Source: Bufo bufo (taxonomy: Eukaryota > Chordata > Amphibia > Anura > Bufonidae). Taken from it: DNA of 64,000 bases. Positions within the stretch are counted from its first letter, which is position 1; each line of letters starts with the position of its first letter. The stretch covers positions 688,567,257 through 688,631,256 of the forward strand of contig NC_053391.1 of the NCBI RefSeq assembly GCF_905171765.1, in the 5' to 3' direction. Shown piece by piece: positions 1 through 11,762 of the stretch. A model generated the notes under the pieces. It saw only the letters and a program-made list of their open reading frames with translations, was not told the origin of the DNA and made no database searches. Both the position numbers and the translations under genes were made by a program.

Positions 1-447
1 AAAAATCTAAACTAAGTATACAGACATGTAAAGCGGCGCCCAGGGATCTCCCTGCACTTACTATTATCCCTGGGCGCCGCTCCATTCGCCCGGTATAGCC
101 TCCGATATCTTCACATGTTAGGCTCCACCCAGGGGAACCTGCCGGCGTCTCTTTCTCCCATGCTGTAGCGCTGGCCAATCGCAGCGTTCAGCTCATAGCC
201 TGAGAGTTTTTTTTTTCTCTCAGGCTATGAGCTGAGCGCTGCGATTGGCCAGCGCTACAGCCTTGGAGAAGGAGACGCCGGCAGGCTCAACTGGGTGGAG
301 CCTAACATGTGAAGATACCGGAGGCTATACCGGGCGAACGGAGCGGCGTCCAGGGATAATAGTAAGTGCAGGGAGATCCCTGGGCGCCGCTTTACATGTC
401 TGTATACTTAGTTTAGATTTTTTAATCTAGTGAAAGGTCCTCTTTAA
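1..447. mobile_element. TTAA foldback element, left tip outside window
   Basis: A nearly perfect inverted repeat: the arm 1-206 pairs with 217-422 across a ten-T loop (207-216). The outer part 423-447 should pair with sequence just before the window. The right tip ends in ctctttaa, so reading inward it starts TTAAAGAGGACC. It sits where a related Tc1 element simply reads ...tttaagcaatttt, so I infer insertion at a TTAA target, as in piggyBac or Kolobok-type MITEs. There is no coding capacity; the short open frame at 245-430 is a by-product of the arm. Confidence 0.8.
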
Positions 448-1326
448 GCAATTTTGAGCGTGGCATGGTTGTAGGTGCCAGACGGGCCGGTCTGAGTATT
501 TCACAATCTGCTCAGTTACTGGGATTTTCACGCACAACCATTTCTAGGGTTTACAAAGAATGGTGTGAAAAGGGAAAAACATCCAGTATGCGGCCGTCCT
601 GTGGGCAAAAATGCCTTGTGGATGCTAGAGGTCAGAGGAGAATGGGCCGACTGATTCAAGCTGATAGAAGAGCAACGTTGACTGAAATAACCACTCGTTA
701 CAACCGAGGTATGCAGCAAAGCATTTGTGAAGCCACAACACGCACAACCTTGAGGCGGATGGGCTACAACAGCAGAAGACCCCACCGGGTACCACTCATC
801 CCCACTACAAATAGGAAAAAGAGGCTACAATTTGCACGAGCTCACCAAAATTGGACTGTTGAAGACTGGAAAAATTTTGCCTGGTCTGATGAGTCTCGAT
901 TTCTGTTGAGACATTCAAATGGTAGAGTCCGAATTTGGCGTAAACAGAATGAGAACATGTATCCATCCTCTGATGGCTACTTCCAGCAGGATAATGCACC
1001 ATGTGACAAAGCTCGAATCATTTCAAATTGGTTTCTTGAACATGACAATGAGTTCACTGTACTAAAATGGCCCCACAGTCACCAGATCTCAACCCAATAG
1101 AGCATCTTTGGGATGTGGTGGAACGGGAGCTTCGTGCCCTGGATGTGCATCCCTCAAATCTCCATCAACTGCAAGATGCTATCCTATCAATATGGGCCAA
1201 CATTTCTAAAGAATGCTATCAGCACCTTGTTGAATCAATGCCACGTAGAATTAAGGCAGTTCTGAAGGCAAAAGGGGGTCCAACACCGTATTAGTATGGT
1301 GTTTCTAATAATTTTTTAGGTGAGTG
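448..1326 (+). pseudogene. Tc1/mariner transposase relic with right terminal repeat
   Basis: This is the body of a Tc1-like DNA transposon whose DDE transposase would cut and paste at TA sites. The reading frame runs from about 465 to 1294. The helix-turn-helix (FSRTTISRVYKEW) and the first catalytic region (AWSDESRF) are visible, then the second (FQQDNAP) and the PQSPDLNPIEHLW motif with the catalytic Glu. Two lesions are clear. An internal stretch is missing near 955, where the protein jumps from the WRKQNENM region to YPSSDGYFQQ. A one-base loss at about 1070 moves the C-terminal third to another frame. The right terminal repeat ends at 1326 and a TA follows. The 5' terminal repeat is missing because a foldback sits at 444-447 and the window starts there. 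It is non-autonomous and dead. Confidence 0.9.
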
Positions 1327-1328
1327 TA

Positions 1329-1741
1329 TATACATAGTGCTGTGATGTCACAAGTTCACAACAATACTTAGTGCACCAATCACTAAAAGGTAGTCAGACT
1401 TGTTAAAATGTGAAGTTGCACGTATTGCGCCAAAATATTTGCATCATAAGTGCCGATTTCGCAATCGCGAATATATTGGAGCGCTCTGCATATAAAGCTA
1501 TTGTAATGTTCTGCCGTGCAAACCATTTTCTCCAGTCTCAGGAAACTTCTAGCAGCTTGAAAAATGTAGCTATAGTGACCCACGCCTGTATTGCGCACGC
1601 ATTATGCGCATATTACTTTGCCGATTTTCTCAATCAAGACCATATTCGCGAATTCTCGAATTCTTGAATATATGACGAATATTCTACCAAATATTCTCGA
1701 AGTATTGCGAATTCGAATATTGCCCCTGCCGCTCATCACTA
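1329..1741. repeat. AT-rich MITE remnant, right end
   Basis: The last about 120 bases are built of gaatattcg-like words and end in cccctgccgctcatcacta. This matches the right end of the complete hAT-type MITE at 2714-3483, so this is a second copy with its left end lost or decayed. Bases 1329-1600 show no gene and no recognised repeat. Confidence 0.55.
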
Positions 1742-2274
1742 AGTTGGAACACCAAAGATTAGAAGCTTCCAAGCCTTGCCAGGTCAACTATCAGTCCTCA
1801 GTCTCTTCAAGAGAAAGCTGCTTTTCGGGGACATGACTACAAAATATTTCATTGCAGGATTTTTTCACTGTCTAATCCTCTCAATTCTAGGCCTACATCT
1901 CCGTAGCTGGACCTCACTGCTTAACACTCACTTTCCAGCTGGTCTACAAGAACAACACAGATCTCCACATGGTTTTCCAGTCCACCCTCTACCTAGGAGT
2001 CTAGATGCTTCTCTCTCTGAGGCCCAGCCTAAGACCACCTCAATCTGTTCTCCAATCTCTTTTTGTTCATTTTTTATGCCCCTCCCCCCATCCCCAAGCT
2101 CTTAAACCCAATGACAGCAACAGAAAATTATGCCTGAGTTGCACTGACATACATAGATGTGGGTAAACGTATATTTGATGGTGTTAACATACAGCGAGTT
2201 TTAAAACACCGCGCCGGCACATGTGGTTTGCATTTTCATGTTCCAAATCTTCCAAAATTGTCCCTTAAATTCCA
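1742..2274. other. No gene recognised
   Basis: Short open frames here lack family features and conserved motifs. I see no tRNA, no transposon ends and no clear repeats. Confidence 0.6.
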
Positions 2275-2587
2275 ACCATGTGGAAATGGAGTTCACGTAA
2301 ATGGACAAATGAAGCTTGATATTCTATTTCACCTTAATACCCACACAGGTAGATTGCTGCCACACTTTGGGTATTGGGGAAGTAATCAGTTATATATGCA
2401 GCTTAATTAAATTGAACCCCCCCACCCAAATAATTTATATTGCGACCGTGTGGAAACTGAATATACATAAACGCAAAACTGAGGCCTGATAATCCATTTC
2501 ACCTTAATACACACAAGTAGATTGCTGCCATACATTGGGTATTGCTGTAGTAATCACGTACTGTATATATGTAGCTTAATTAAATCC
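2275..2587. repeat. Two-copy direct repeat, about 170-bp spacing
   Basis: The blocks 2275-2413 and 2445-2587 align along their length. Both run from a accNtgtggaaa start through tttcaccttaatac and gtagattgctgcca to tagcttaattaaat. They are clearly diverged from each other. This looks like an old local duplication inside an unidentified repeat. Confidence 0.6.
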
Positions 2588-2713
2588 CATAAAAAAGGAT
2601 TTATGTTAAAATTAGGGGGGGGGTAAAGTATTTGCTTGCAGATAGCTGCTTTTGAGGTGCACCTGAACTTCTGATAGCAGGCACAGTCAGCCACAGGTCC
2701 AAGTGTACATGAT

Positions 2714-3483
2714 TAGTGTTGATCACGAATATTTGAATTGCGTATTTTTATCGCAAATATAGATATTTAGAATATAGTGATATATATTCGTAATTTCGAA
2801 TATTCAAGATTTTTTTATTGCGAAATTTCGTAATGCGAATTTTTATCGCAAATTTTTCAATTGCTGAGTAAAAACATGATTCCTCCCTGCTTCTTGCTTG
2901 TAGGCCAATGACTCATTGGCCCACAAGCAAGAAGCAGGGAGGAATCATGACTTTAAATGGGAAAAATGATGAATATTCTAAAAAACAAATATATAGCACT
3001 ATATCGAATATATTCATTTTTTCAAATATTCGCAATATTCTAAAACAAGAATATATAGCAATATAGCGAATATTCGAAAAAAAAAAAACACTATTGAAAA
3101 AAAAGATTATAGCACTATATTAGCTAAATTGCTCTATATTTGTTTTGTTTTTTTCGAATATTCGCTATATTGCTATATATTCTTGTTTTAGAATATTCCG
3201 AATATTTAAAAAAAACGAATATATTCGATATAGTGCTATGACTCATTGGCCCACAAGCAAGAAACACGGAGGAATCATGTTTTTGCTCGGCAATTGAAAA
3301 ATTTGCGATAAAAATTTGCATTACGAAAATTCGCATATTACACGATCATTACCTTGTCGATTTTTGGAGTAAAAAAATCGTAGAATATAACGAATATTCG
3401 AATTTGCGAATATTCAACGAATATTCTTCAAAATATTCGCGAAATATCGCGAATTTGAATATGACCCCTGCCGCTCATCACCA
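2714..3483. mobile_element. hAT-type MITE with 8-bp target duplications
   Basis: The element begins tagtgttgatcacg and ends ...gagcggc-type inverted ends (gccgctcatcacca). It is flanked by the perfect duplication tacatgat (2706-2713 and 3484-3491), which fits the hAT superfamily. The interior is non-coding and made of gaatattcg and tatagc words. It includes a palindrome around 2909 (a stem of cctccctgcttcttgcttg with its complement) and a second, larger quasi-palindrome at about 3000-3240. Part of the first palindrome arm recurs at 3239-3282. It is non-autonomous and presumably moved by a hAT transposase supplied elsewhere. Confidence 0.85.
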
Positions 3484-3557
3484 TACATGATCATTCTTTA
3501 ATGAAATTCCTGTATCCTTCCACTCAACTAGACAGCAAATAGACCAAAACATAATAC

Positions 3558-3722
3558 TGAATGTATAACTGACCTCCAGCGGTCAGATATTGAATGTATG
3601 ACTGACCTCCAGAGATCAGATATTAAATGTATCATTGACCTCTAGAGATCGGATATAGAATGTATTACTGACCTCCAGAGATTGGATGTTGAAAATATTA
3701 CTGACCTCCAGAGATTAGATAT
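3558..3722. repeat. 33-bp minisatellite, five units
   Basis: Exactly five units of 33 bp start at 3558, 3591, 3624, 3657 and 3690. All share a core of tgacctcNag followed by gatcNgatat or a close variant, and a sixth begins at 3723 but breaks off. The units differ by a few bases each. No neighbouring gene explains them. Confidence 0.9.
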
Positions 3723-4093
3723 TGAATTCTGTGGCATACCTACCATGGAGGCAGTGTAGGTAACTGCCACAATACCTATGGGGGAAAAGGGGGTCCTGTT
3801 GCTAGCTGTAGACTAACAACTGCAGATAGAGATGAGCAAAGTTTTCGAAAATTCAATTTGGTTGCTTCTAGGGTTGAGCAAACCCAAACTGTAAAGTTCG
3901 GGTTCGTACCGAACTTTAGGATATTTGGACCCCGGACCCGAACCTGAACATTTCCGTAAAAGTTCGGGTTCGGTGTTCGGCGCTTTCTTGGCGCTTTTTG
4001 AAAGGCTGCACAGCAGCCAATCAACAAGCGTCATACTACTTGCCCCACTAAGGCATGGCTGTGATTGGCCAGAGCAGCATGTGACCCAGGCTC

Positions 4094-4101
4094 TATATAA
4101 G
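4094..4101 (+). promoter_or_regulatory. TATA box of family A hAT promoter
   Basis: tatataag lies about 225 bp inside the element. CCAAT-type words (cagccaatcaa at about 4015 and an inverted gattggcc at about 4053) lie upstream. The same arrangement recurs at 59670 in another family A copy, which supports function over chance. Confidence 0.6.
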
Positions 4102-4403
4102 CTTGAGTCCTGTAGCGCTGCACGTCACTCTGCTGTTACTAGTGTAGGGAGAGGATGCTGCTGGACTTGTGATTTCAGGGAGAGCATAGGAGAGAATCGA
4201 ACTCAGCGATCTACAGACAAATAGTTGTGTGGGTGCAGGGCACTATCGTTTTACCCTGCCCTGAGCTCACTGACCAAAAATGCTAACTTTTAGAATTCTG
4301 TTAGTTAGGTGGGTGACGGCGGCGGCCATTTTATGCATGCTCAGTGCACCAGCACTGCATCTGAGCTTTTGGGACATTGCAAATCACCATTTTTTGGGGC
4401 AAA

Positions 4404-4835
4404 CTACAACATCTAGATTAGTCAGTGTGCAATTTAAGGTAGAAATACAGCCATCATTTTCTGGGGTTTTAAAAACACACAATTTTTTTCCAAAAACAGT
4501 ATTTTCCAGATCTGCAAGTGTTAAATTCAAGTTTAATATATACAGCTTTCATATTCTGTTAGCAAAAAAAAGACTTTTTTGGCAATCTACATCTGGATTA
4601 GTCAGTGTGCAATTTAAGATAGAAATACACCCATCATTTTCTAGATTTTGAAAAACACACTCCCCCCCCCCCCCCAAAAAACAGTATTTTCCAGATCTGC
4701 AAGTGTTATATTCAAGTTTAATATATACAGCTTTCATATTCTGTTAGTAAAAAAAGACTTTTACATCTGTATTAGTCAGTATGCAATTTAAGATACACCC
4801 ATCATTTTCTTGGGTTTGAAAAACACACTCTTTTG
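4404..4835. repeat. Leader tandem repeat, about 177-bp unit
   Basis: Three units are anchored by attagtcagtgtgcaattta at about 4418, 4598 and 4772. Each is followed by cccatcattttct and a fcagatctgcaagtgtt-like block. The spacing is about 180 and 174 bp. A run of C (about 4663-4675) interrupts unit two. A shorter version stands in the family A copy at 59998-60260. Confidence 0.8.
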
Positions 4836-5039
4836 ACAAAAAACACTATTTTCAGGCCTTGCAACATCAGCACGTGTGAAATTACAGGCTTAAATACTGC
4901 TGTCAAATTCAGTTATTTAACAAACACTCATTTGGGCACAAAAAATTTAGTTGGCAGCCTTTGATGCAGATGTCATTGTGAGATACACCCTTAATACATT
5001 TGGGTTACATTTAGAGATTTTAAATACCGCCATTTGGTG

Positions 5040-6410
5040 CACCAATATTGAATTCAGGCCTACGCTGGTTCAGGCCCTGTGAGATACCCCCTCTACATAC
5101 AGTACAGACCAAAAGTTTGGACACACCTTCTCATTCAAAGAGTTTTCTTTATTTCCATGACTATGAAGGCATCAAAACTATGAATTAACACATGTGGAAT
5201 TATATCCCAGAGATGCTTAGCACTTGTTGGCCCTTTTGCCTTTACTCTGCGGTCCAGCTCACCCCAAACCATCTCAATTGGGTTCAGGTCCGGTGACTGT
5301 GGAGGCCAGGTCATCTGGCGCAGCACCCCATCACTCTTCTTCATGGTCAAATAGCCCTTACTTTCAAAGTTTTCCCAATTTTTCGGCTGACTGACTGACC
5401 TTCATTTCTTAAAGTAATGATGGCCACTCGTTTTTCTTTACTTAGCTGCTTTTTTCTTGCCATAATACTAATTCTAACAGTCTATTCAGTAGGACTATCA
5501 GCTGTGTATCCACCTGACTTCTCCTCAACACCACTGATGGTCCCAACCCCATTTATAAGGCAAGAAATCCCACTTATTAAACCTGACAGGGCACACCTGT
5601 GAAGTGAAAACCATTTCAGGGGACTACCTCTTGAAGCTCATCAAGAGAATGCCAAGAGTGTGCAAAGCAGTAATCAAAGCAAAAGGTGGCTACTTTGAAG
5701 AACCTAGAATATGACATATTTTTAGTTGTTTCACACTTGTTTGTTATGTATATAATTCCACATGTGTTAATTCATAGTTTTGATGCCTTCAGTGTGAATC
5801 TACAATTTTCATAGTCATGAAAATAAAGAAAACTCATTGAATGAGAAGGTGTGTCCAAACTTTTGGTCTGTACTGTACATTTGAATTAGGCATTTAAAAT
5901 ACAGCCATTTGAAATACAGCCTATTTGTGCAAAGATATATTTACTTCAGGCCTACAGAGGTTCAGGCCCTGTGAGATACCCCCTCTACATACAGGGGTTT
6001 GAATTAAGCATTTGAAATACAGCCATTTTAAATACAGCCAATTTGTGCAAAGATATATTTACTTCAGGCCTACACTGGTTCAGACCGTGTGAAATACCCC
6101 CCTACATACAGGGGTTTGAATTAGGCATTTGAAATACAGCCATTTGAAATACCGCCTTTTTGTGTAAAGATATATTTACTTCAGGCCTACAGAGGTTCAG
6201 GCCCTGTGAGATACCACCTCTACATACAGGGGTTTGAATTAGGCATTTGAAATACAGCCATTTTGTGCAAAGATATATTTACTTCAGGCCTACAGAGGTT
6301 CAGGCCCTGTGAGATGCCACCTCTACATACAGGGGTTTGAATTAGGCATTTGAAATACAGCCATTTTGTGCAAAGAAATCTTTAATTGAGGCCTAGTCTG
6401 GTTCAGGCCG
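5040..6410. repeat. Leader minisatellite of family A, 103-120-bp unit
   Basis: About six units carry the blocks caggcctac, gttcaggccctgtgagatac, ctctacatacaggggtttg and aggcatttgaaatacagcc. Units alternate between about 103 bp and a longer form with an extra ttgaaatacagcc. The array is split by a Tc1 insertion at 5100-5875. The same array has about twenty units at 60470-63010. Confidence 0.9.
5100..5875 (-). mobile_element. Tc1 deletion derivative
   Basis: The terminal inverted repeats start cagtacagaccaaaagtttg and end with its complement. TA duplications flank it at 5098-5099 and 5876-5877. On the minus strand about 5190-5350 encodes the C-terminal transposase part with PPQSPDLNPIEMVWGELDRR, so the Glu-containing motif survives while most of the gene is deleted. 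The left inner repeat is also shortened. It could only have moved with transposase supplied in trans. Confidence 0.92.
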
Positions 6411-6495
6411 TGTGAGATACATTCTTTACATACTGTCGTTCTTTTCTACTATTAAGTAAACACCCATTTAGGGCAAGATCCTAATTTTAAAAAAT

Positions 6496-9400
6496 ATGAG
6501 GAGAGTGTCAAATAAAGGGCGTGACCCAGGTCGTGGTGCTGCTGGTGGAGCGACTGTTGCAGGGAGAGGACGTGGTCGATCTGTGCCAGCTACACGCACA
6601 AGTGAAACCCCTTCCTCAGGTGCGAGTAGGCGACAAAACCTTCAGCGGTATTTGGTCGGGCCTAATGCTGCTCTACGAATGGTGAGGCCTGAACAAGTAC
6701 AGGCGATAGTAGATGGGAGGACCATCGCAGCACGTCTCGGATGATGACGAAACACAGGTGCCAACTGCTGGGGCTTTCGAAAGTGTGCAGACCGACAAGG
6801 AAGGCAGGGGTGAAGACTGGGTGGAAGATGATGTGGAGGACGATGAGGTCCTCGACCCCACATGGAATCAAGGTCATACGAGTGACCTATGTAGTTCGGA
6901 GGAAGAGGCGGTGGTCGCACAGAGCCACCAGCACAGCAGAAGAGGGAGCAGGGTGCAAAAGCGGAGCGGCCGTCCTCTAGACAGTACGCCTGCTACTGCC
7001 CACCACAGCAAAGGACCGAGCACACCAAAGCCAGCTCCAAGGAGTTCCCTGGCATGGCAGTTCTTCAGACAATGTGCTGACGACAAGACACGAGTGGTTT
7101 GCACGCTGTGCAATCAGAGCCTGAAGCAAGGCATAAATGTTCTAAACCTGAGCACAACCTGCATGACCAGGCATTTAAGTGCAAAGCACGAGCTGCAGTG
7201 GAGTAGACACCTCAAAAACCAAGAAAGGTCTCTGACTCCTCCTGCTTCCTCTTCTGCTGCAGTAGCGGCCTCTTCATACACCTCTGGAGTGACAGTGCCA
7301 CTTGGCACCCCACAAACAGAGGATCTGCCAGCAACACCAACACCTGGGTCACCAAGCATCTGCACAATGTCACACGGAAGCGTTCAGCTCTCCATATCCC
7401 AAACGCTGGAGAGGAAGAGGAAGTACCCCCCTACCCACCCGCGATCCCTAGCCCTGAATGCCAGGATTTCTAAATTACTTGCCTTTAAAATGCTATCATT
7501 CCGTCTAGTGGAGACGGATAGTTTTAAAGTCCTTATGGCGGTGGCTGTCCCACAGTACGTTGTGCCCAGCCGCCACTACTTTTCCAGTAGAGCCATCCCT
7601 TCCCTTCACAACCAAGTAGGGGACAAAATCAGGTGTGCACTGCACAACGCCATCTGTGGCAAGGTGCACCTGACTACGGATACGTGGACCAGTAAGCACG
7701 GTCAGGGCCGTTATATCTCCATAACAGCACACTGGGTAAATGCAGTGTCGGCTGGGCCTGAGGCGGATAGCAGTTTGGCGCATGTCCTTCCACCACCGAA
7801 GATTGCAGGGCGTTTCTCTTTGCCTCCTGTTGCTTCCTCTTCTTACTCTGCTTCCTCTTCCTCTACCAGCTCCTCATCCGGTCAGCGTAACACCTTCACC
7901 ACCAACTTCAGCACAGCCAGGGGTAAACGACTGCAGGCAGTTTTAAAACTTATCTGTTTGGGGGACAAACCCCACACCGCGCAGGAGCTGTGGACGGGCC
8001 TTGAACAGCAGACCGATGAGTGGTTGGTGCCAGTCAGCCTCAAGCCCGGCCTGGTGGTGTGCGATAATGGACAAAATCTCATAGCAGCTCTGGGACTAGC
8101 TGGTTTGACGCACATCCATTGCCTGGCGCATGTGCTGAATTTGGTGGTGCAGAGATTCCTTAAAAATTGCCCCGACATGTCAGAGTTGCTGCATAAAGTG
8201 CGGGCCGTCTGTGCGCGCTTTCGGCGTTCTCACCCTGCTGCTGCTCGCCTGTCAGAGCTGCAGCGTAACTTCGGCCTTCCCGCTCACCGCCTCATAAGCG
8301 ACATGCCCACAAGGTGGAACTCCACCTTGCACATGCTGGCCAGACTGTGCGAGCAGTAGCAGGCGATAGTGGAGTTTCAGCTGCAGCACGCACGGGTGAG
8401 TCGCTCTGCGGAACAGCACCACTTCCCCACTAATGACTGGGCCTCCATGCGAGACCTGTGTTCCTTGTTGCGCTGTTTCGAGTACTCCACCAACATGGCC
8501 AGTGCCGATAACGCCATTCTCAGCGTTACTATCCCACTTTTATGCCTCCTTGAAAAAACGCTCCAGGCGATGATGGAAGAGGATGTGGCACAGGAGGAGG
8601 AGGCAGAGGGATCATTTTGTAGGGTTTCCGGCCAGTCATTCCCAAGTGGCTCCGAGGGTGGGTTCCTGCACCCACAAACCCAAGGTACACAATTGTCCAG
8701 TCAGGGCACAGTTCTGGAGGATGAGGAGGTGGAGGATGAGGAGGAGGAGATGGAGGAGGAGGAACCATGTTCACAGCAGGGTGGCACCCAGACCAGCTCA
8801 TGGCCATCACTGGTGCGTGGATGGGGGGATACAGAGGACACAGACAATACATCTCCCACAGAGGACAGCTTTTCGTTACCTCTGGGAAGCCTAGCACACA
8901 TGAGTGATTACATGCTGGAGTGTCTCCGCAAAGACCGCCGAGTTGCCCACATTCTAACTTGTGCTGATTACTGGGTGGCCACGCTGCTGGATCCCCGTTA
9001 CAAGGACAACGTACCGTCCTTAATTCCGTCACTGAAGCGTGATCGTAAGATGCGCGAGTACTAGCGCACGCTAGTAGATGCGCTGCTGATGGCATTCCCA
9101 CCTGACAGCGGGGGCACAGTGGAAGCACAAGGTGAAGGCAGAGGACGAGGAAGAGGTCACCAACACAGCTGGGGCACCGCCAGCACCTGAGAAGGCAGGG
9201 TTAGCATGGCCAAAATGTGGAAAAGCTTTGTCAGCACGCCACAACAACCAGCACCACCAGCTGATATAGAACGTCTTAGCAGGAGGCAGCATTTCACCAA
9301 CATGGTGGAGCAGTATGTGTGCACACGCCTACATGTACTGAATGACGGGTCTGCCCCCTTCAACTTCTGGGTCTCCAAATTGGGCACAAGGCCTGAGCTT

Positions 9401-9589
9401 GCCCTTTATGCCTTGGAGGTGCCTGCCTGCCCTGCAGCCAGCGTTTTGTCTGAACGTGTATTTAGCACGGCAGGGGGCGTCATTACAGACAAACACAGCC
9501 GCCTGTCCACAGCCGTGGACAAGCTCGCGTTCATTAAAATAAACCAGGCATGGATCCCACAAGACTTGTCTGTACCTTGTGCAGAATAG
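6496..9589 (+). pseudogene. Family A hAT transposase (BED finger), disabled
   Basis: The protein would bind the element ends and catalyse hAT cut-and-paste in the nucleus. In order: an Arg/Gly-rich start (MRRVSNKGRDPGRG), an acidic stretch ending EDDEVLDPTW, a BED zinc finger at about 7040-7195 (CTLC ... RHLSAKH), and the RNase H-like core. The first catalytic Asp is in VHLTTDTWTS (7679-7681) and the second in VVCDNGQN (8063-8065). An insertion domain and a C-terminal dimerisation region follow (SERVFSTAGGVITDKHSRLS) before a stop at 9587. Lesions: about 280 bp are deleted near 6715 relative to the copy at 63097, shifting frame, and there are in-frame stops at 8357 (TAG), 9062 (TAG) and 9188 (TGA). 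It is a relative of the ZBED proteins, but not a domesticated gene. Confidence 0.92.
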
Positions 9590-9699
9590 ACATTTATACC
9601 ACCATCAAACATACATTCTTGTACTCAAGTCAAGTGCAATGATTTTTTTTTTATTTATTTTTTTATTTGTCCCAATATTTTGGGGGCTACCTACCCCAA

Positions 9700-9835
9700 T
9701 AAGGCTATGTTCACATCAGCGTTCAGCCTTTCCGTTCTCCTGCTCCGTTATAGGAGCAGGAAAACGGAAAGGACGGATTCGGCTCATAACTGAGCCGAAC
9801 GGAGCCTACGGACCTCATAGACCCCCATAGAGCCA
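9700..9835. mobile_element. MITE fragment with palindromic tip
   Basis: aaggctatgttcacatcagcg resembles the start of the TTCACAC-type MITEs elsewhere in the window. It is followed by an inverted pair (cctttccgtt ... aacggaaagg) around a ctcctgctccgttataggagcag hairpin. No matching right end is seen, so it is a fragment or a decayed copy within the family A trailer. Confidence 0.4.
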
Positions 9836-9898
9836 TTTTAATGCATAAAAGTGCCAATTTTAGTGCCCTAAATTGAAAAAAAATCTTATTTTCATTTG

Positions 9899-10235
9899 TC
9901 GGGTGACATATTACCATTTTTGGCGTATACAAACCCCTGCTGTACCTGGGTGACAGGGGCCTAAATCTCTCAAAATCCTCTGTTCTATAGTTGGGTGACA
10001 TGAAGCTAGTTTTGCTGTGAATGAACCCCTGCTGTGCCTGGGTGACAGGGGCCTAAATATCTCGAAATCCTCTCTTCTATTGCTGGGTGACAAGAACCCC
10101 CTTTTGCCGTGAATGAACCCCTGCTGTGCCTGGGTGACAGGGGCCTAAATCTCTCAAAATCCTCTGTTCTATTGCTGGGTGACATAAACCCCCTTTTGCC
10201 GTGATTGAACCCCTGCTCTGCATTGATGACAGGGA
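9899..10235. repeat. 92-bp minisatellite in family A trailer
   Basis: Units are anchored by aacccctgct at 9932, 10024, 10116 and 10208, exactly 92 bp apart, giving about 3.6 copies. Each also carries gggtgacaggggcctaaat and ttctatNgctgggtgacat. The array lies just after the first transposase 3' end and before its second copy. Confidence 0.92.
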
Positions 10236-10254
10236 ACTAAATTTAGTGAAAACA

Positions 10255-11580
10255 TCTGTTACTGATCGGAAAATGCGCGACTACAAGCGCACGCTGCTGA
10301 TGGCATTCCCACCTGACAGCGGGGGCACCGTGGAAGCACAAGGCGAAGGCAGAGGAGGAGGTCGCCAACGCAGCTGGGGCACCGCCAGCACCTGAGAAGG
10401 CAGGGTTAGCATGGCCAAAATGTGGAAAAGCTTTGTCAGCCTTGGAGGTGCTGACAAAGGCAGAGAGCATTATCACAGGCCGCAGCCAATGTGGACAAGC
10501 TTACGTTTATTAAAATGAACCAGGCATGGATCCCACAGGACTTGTCCGTACCTTGTGCAGAATAGACATTTATACCAGCCTCAACCATCCATTCTTGTAC
10601 TCAAGTGCACTTATTCTTTGTTTTATGTTGTTATACAGTACAGACCAAAAGTTTGGACACACCTTCTCATTCAAAGAGTTTTCTTTATTTCCATGACTAT
10701 GAAAATTGTAGATTCACACTGAAGGCATCAAAACTATGAATTAACACATGTGGAATTATATACATAACAAACAAGTGTGAAACAACTGAAAATATGTCAT
10801 CTTCTAGGTTCTTCAAAGTAGCCACCTTTTGCTTTGATTACTGCTTTGCACACTCTTGGCATTCTCTTGATGAGCTTCAAGAGGTAGTCCCCTGAAATGG
10901 TCTTCCAACAGTCTTGAAGGAGTTCCCAGAGATGCTTAGCACTTGTTGGCCCTTTTGCCTCCACTCAGCGGTCCAGCTCACCCCAAACCATCTCGATTGG
11001 GTTCAGGTCCGGTGGCTGTGAAGGCCAGGTCATCTGGCGCAGCACCCCATCACTCTCCTTCATGGTCAAATACTTAGCTGCTTTTTTCTTGCCATAATAC
11101 AAATTCTAACAGTCTATTCAGTAGGACTATCAGCTGTGTATCCACCTGACTTCTCCTCAATGCAACTGATGGTCCCAACCCCATTTATAAGGCAAGAAAT
11201 CCCACTTATTATACCTGACAGGGCACACCTGTGAAGTGAAAACCATTTCAGGGGACTACCTCTTGAAGCTCATCAAGAGAATGCCAAGAGTGTGCAAAGC
11301 AGTAATCAAAGCAAAAGGTGGCTACTTTGAAGAACCTAGAATATGACATATTTTCAGTTGTTTCACACTTGTTTGTTATGTATATAGTTCCACATGTGTT
11401 AATTCATAGTTTTGATGCCTTCAGTGTGAATCTACAATTTTCATAGTCATGAAAATAAAGAAAATTCTTTGAATGAGAAGGTGTGTCCAAACTTTTGGTC
11501 TGTACTGTATGTTCCAATATTTTGGGGGATACCACAATTTAAAAATAAAAAATAACACAAATCAGTGTTGGCTACCTATT
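10255..11580 (+). pseudogene. Second, truncated copy of family A transposase 3' end
   Basis: From ctgatcggaaaatgcgcgac this repeats the sequence at about 9040-9230, up to aaaagctttgtcag. It then jumps to the last codons (agcttacgtttattaaaatg...gcagaatag) and the following trailer. After the Tc1 at 10636-11507 the trailer continues with ccaatattttgggggNtacc, which also occurs at about 9672. So the C-terminal end plus trailer is duplicated head to tail inside one element, and the second copy lacks most of the dimerisation region. Confidence 0.8.
10636..11507 (-). mobile_element. Tc1 deletion derivative, second copy
   Basis: Same family as 5100-5875, with terminal repeats beginning cagtacagacc and TA duplications at 10634-10635 and 11508-11509. 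Both long inverted repeats (over 120 bp) are better preserved than in the other copy. A short minus-strand piece of transposase C-terminus (about 10925-11070) remains in the middle. Confidence 0.92.
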
Positions 11581-11762
11581 CCTCCTTCACCGGCGCTTCC
11601 ACCTACACCGGCAAGTCAACCTACACCGCCACATCCACCCATCCACCGCCTCCTCAACCTCCTACTCATAGATCCAGATTGTTATTTTAAATTTTTCTGT
11701 ATTTTATGTTATTTTAAGTCATTTCCCTATCTACATTTGTTTGCAGAACAGTTGCCATGCTC

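Noticed and set aside
8357..9190. In-frame TAG and TGA in the family A transposase as programmed readthrough
   Set aside because: The stops are at different places in other copies, one is explained by a single change in a CAG run, and frameshifts and a deletion are also present. Decay is the simpler reading.
6642..9612. Many open frames on the opposite strand of the hAT transposases, some over 190 codons
   Set aside because: They are low-complexity Ser/Pro/Leu translations of the complementary strand and vanish in the homologous copies. The sense strand has the BED and hAT motifs.
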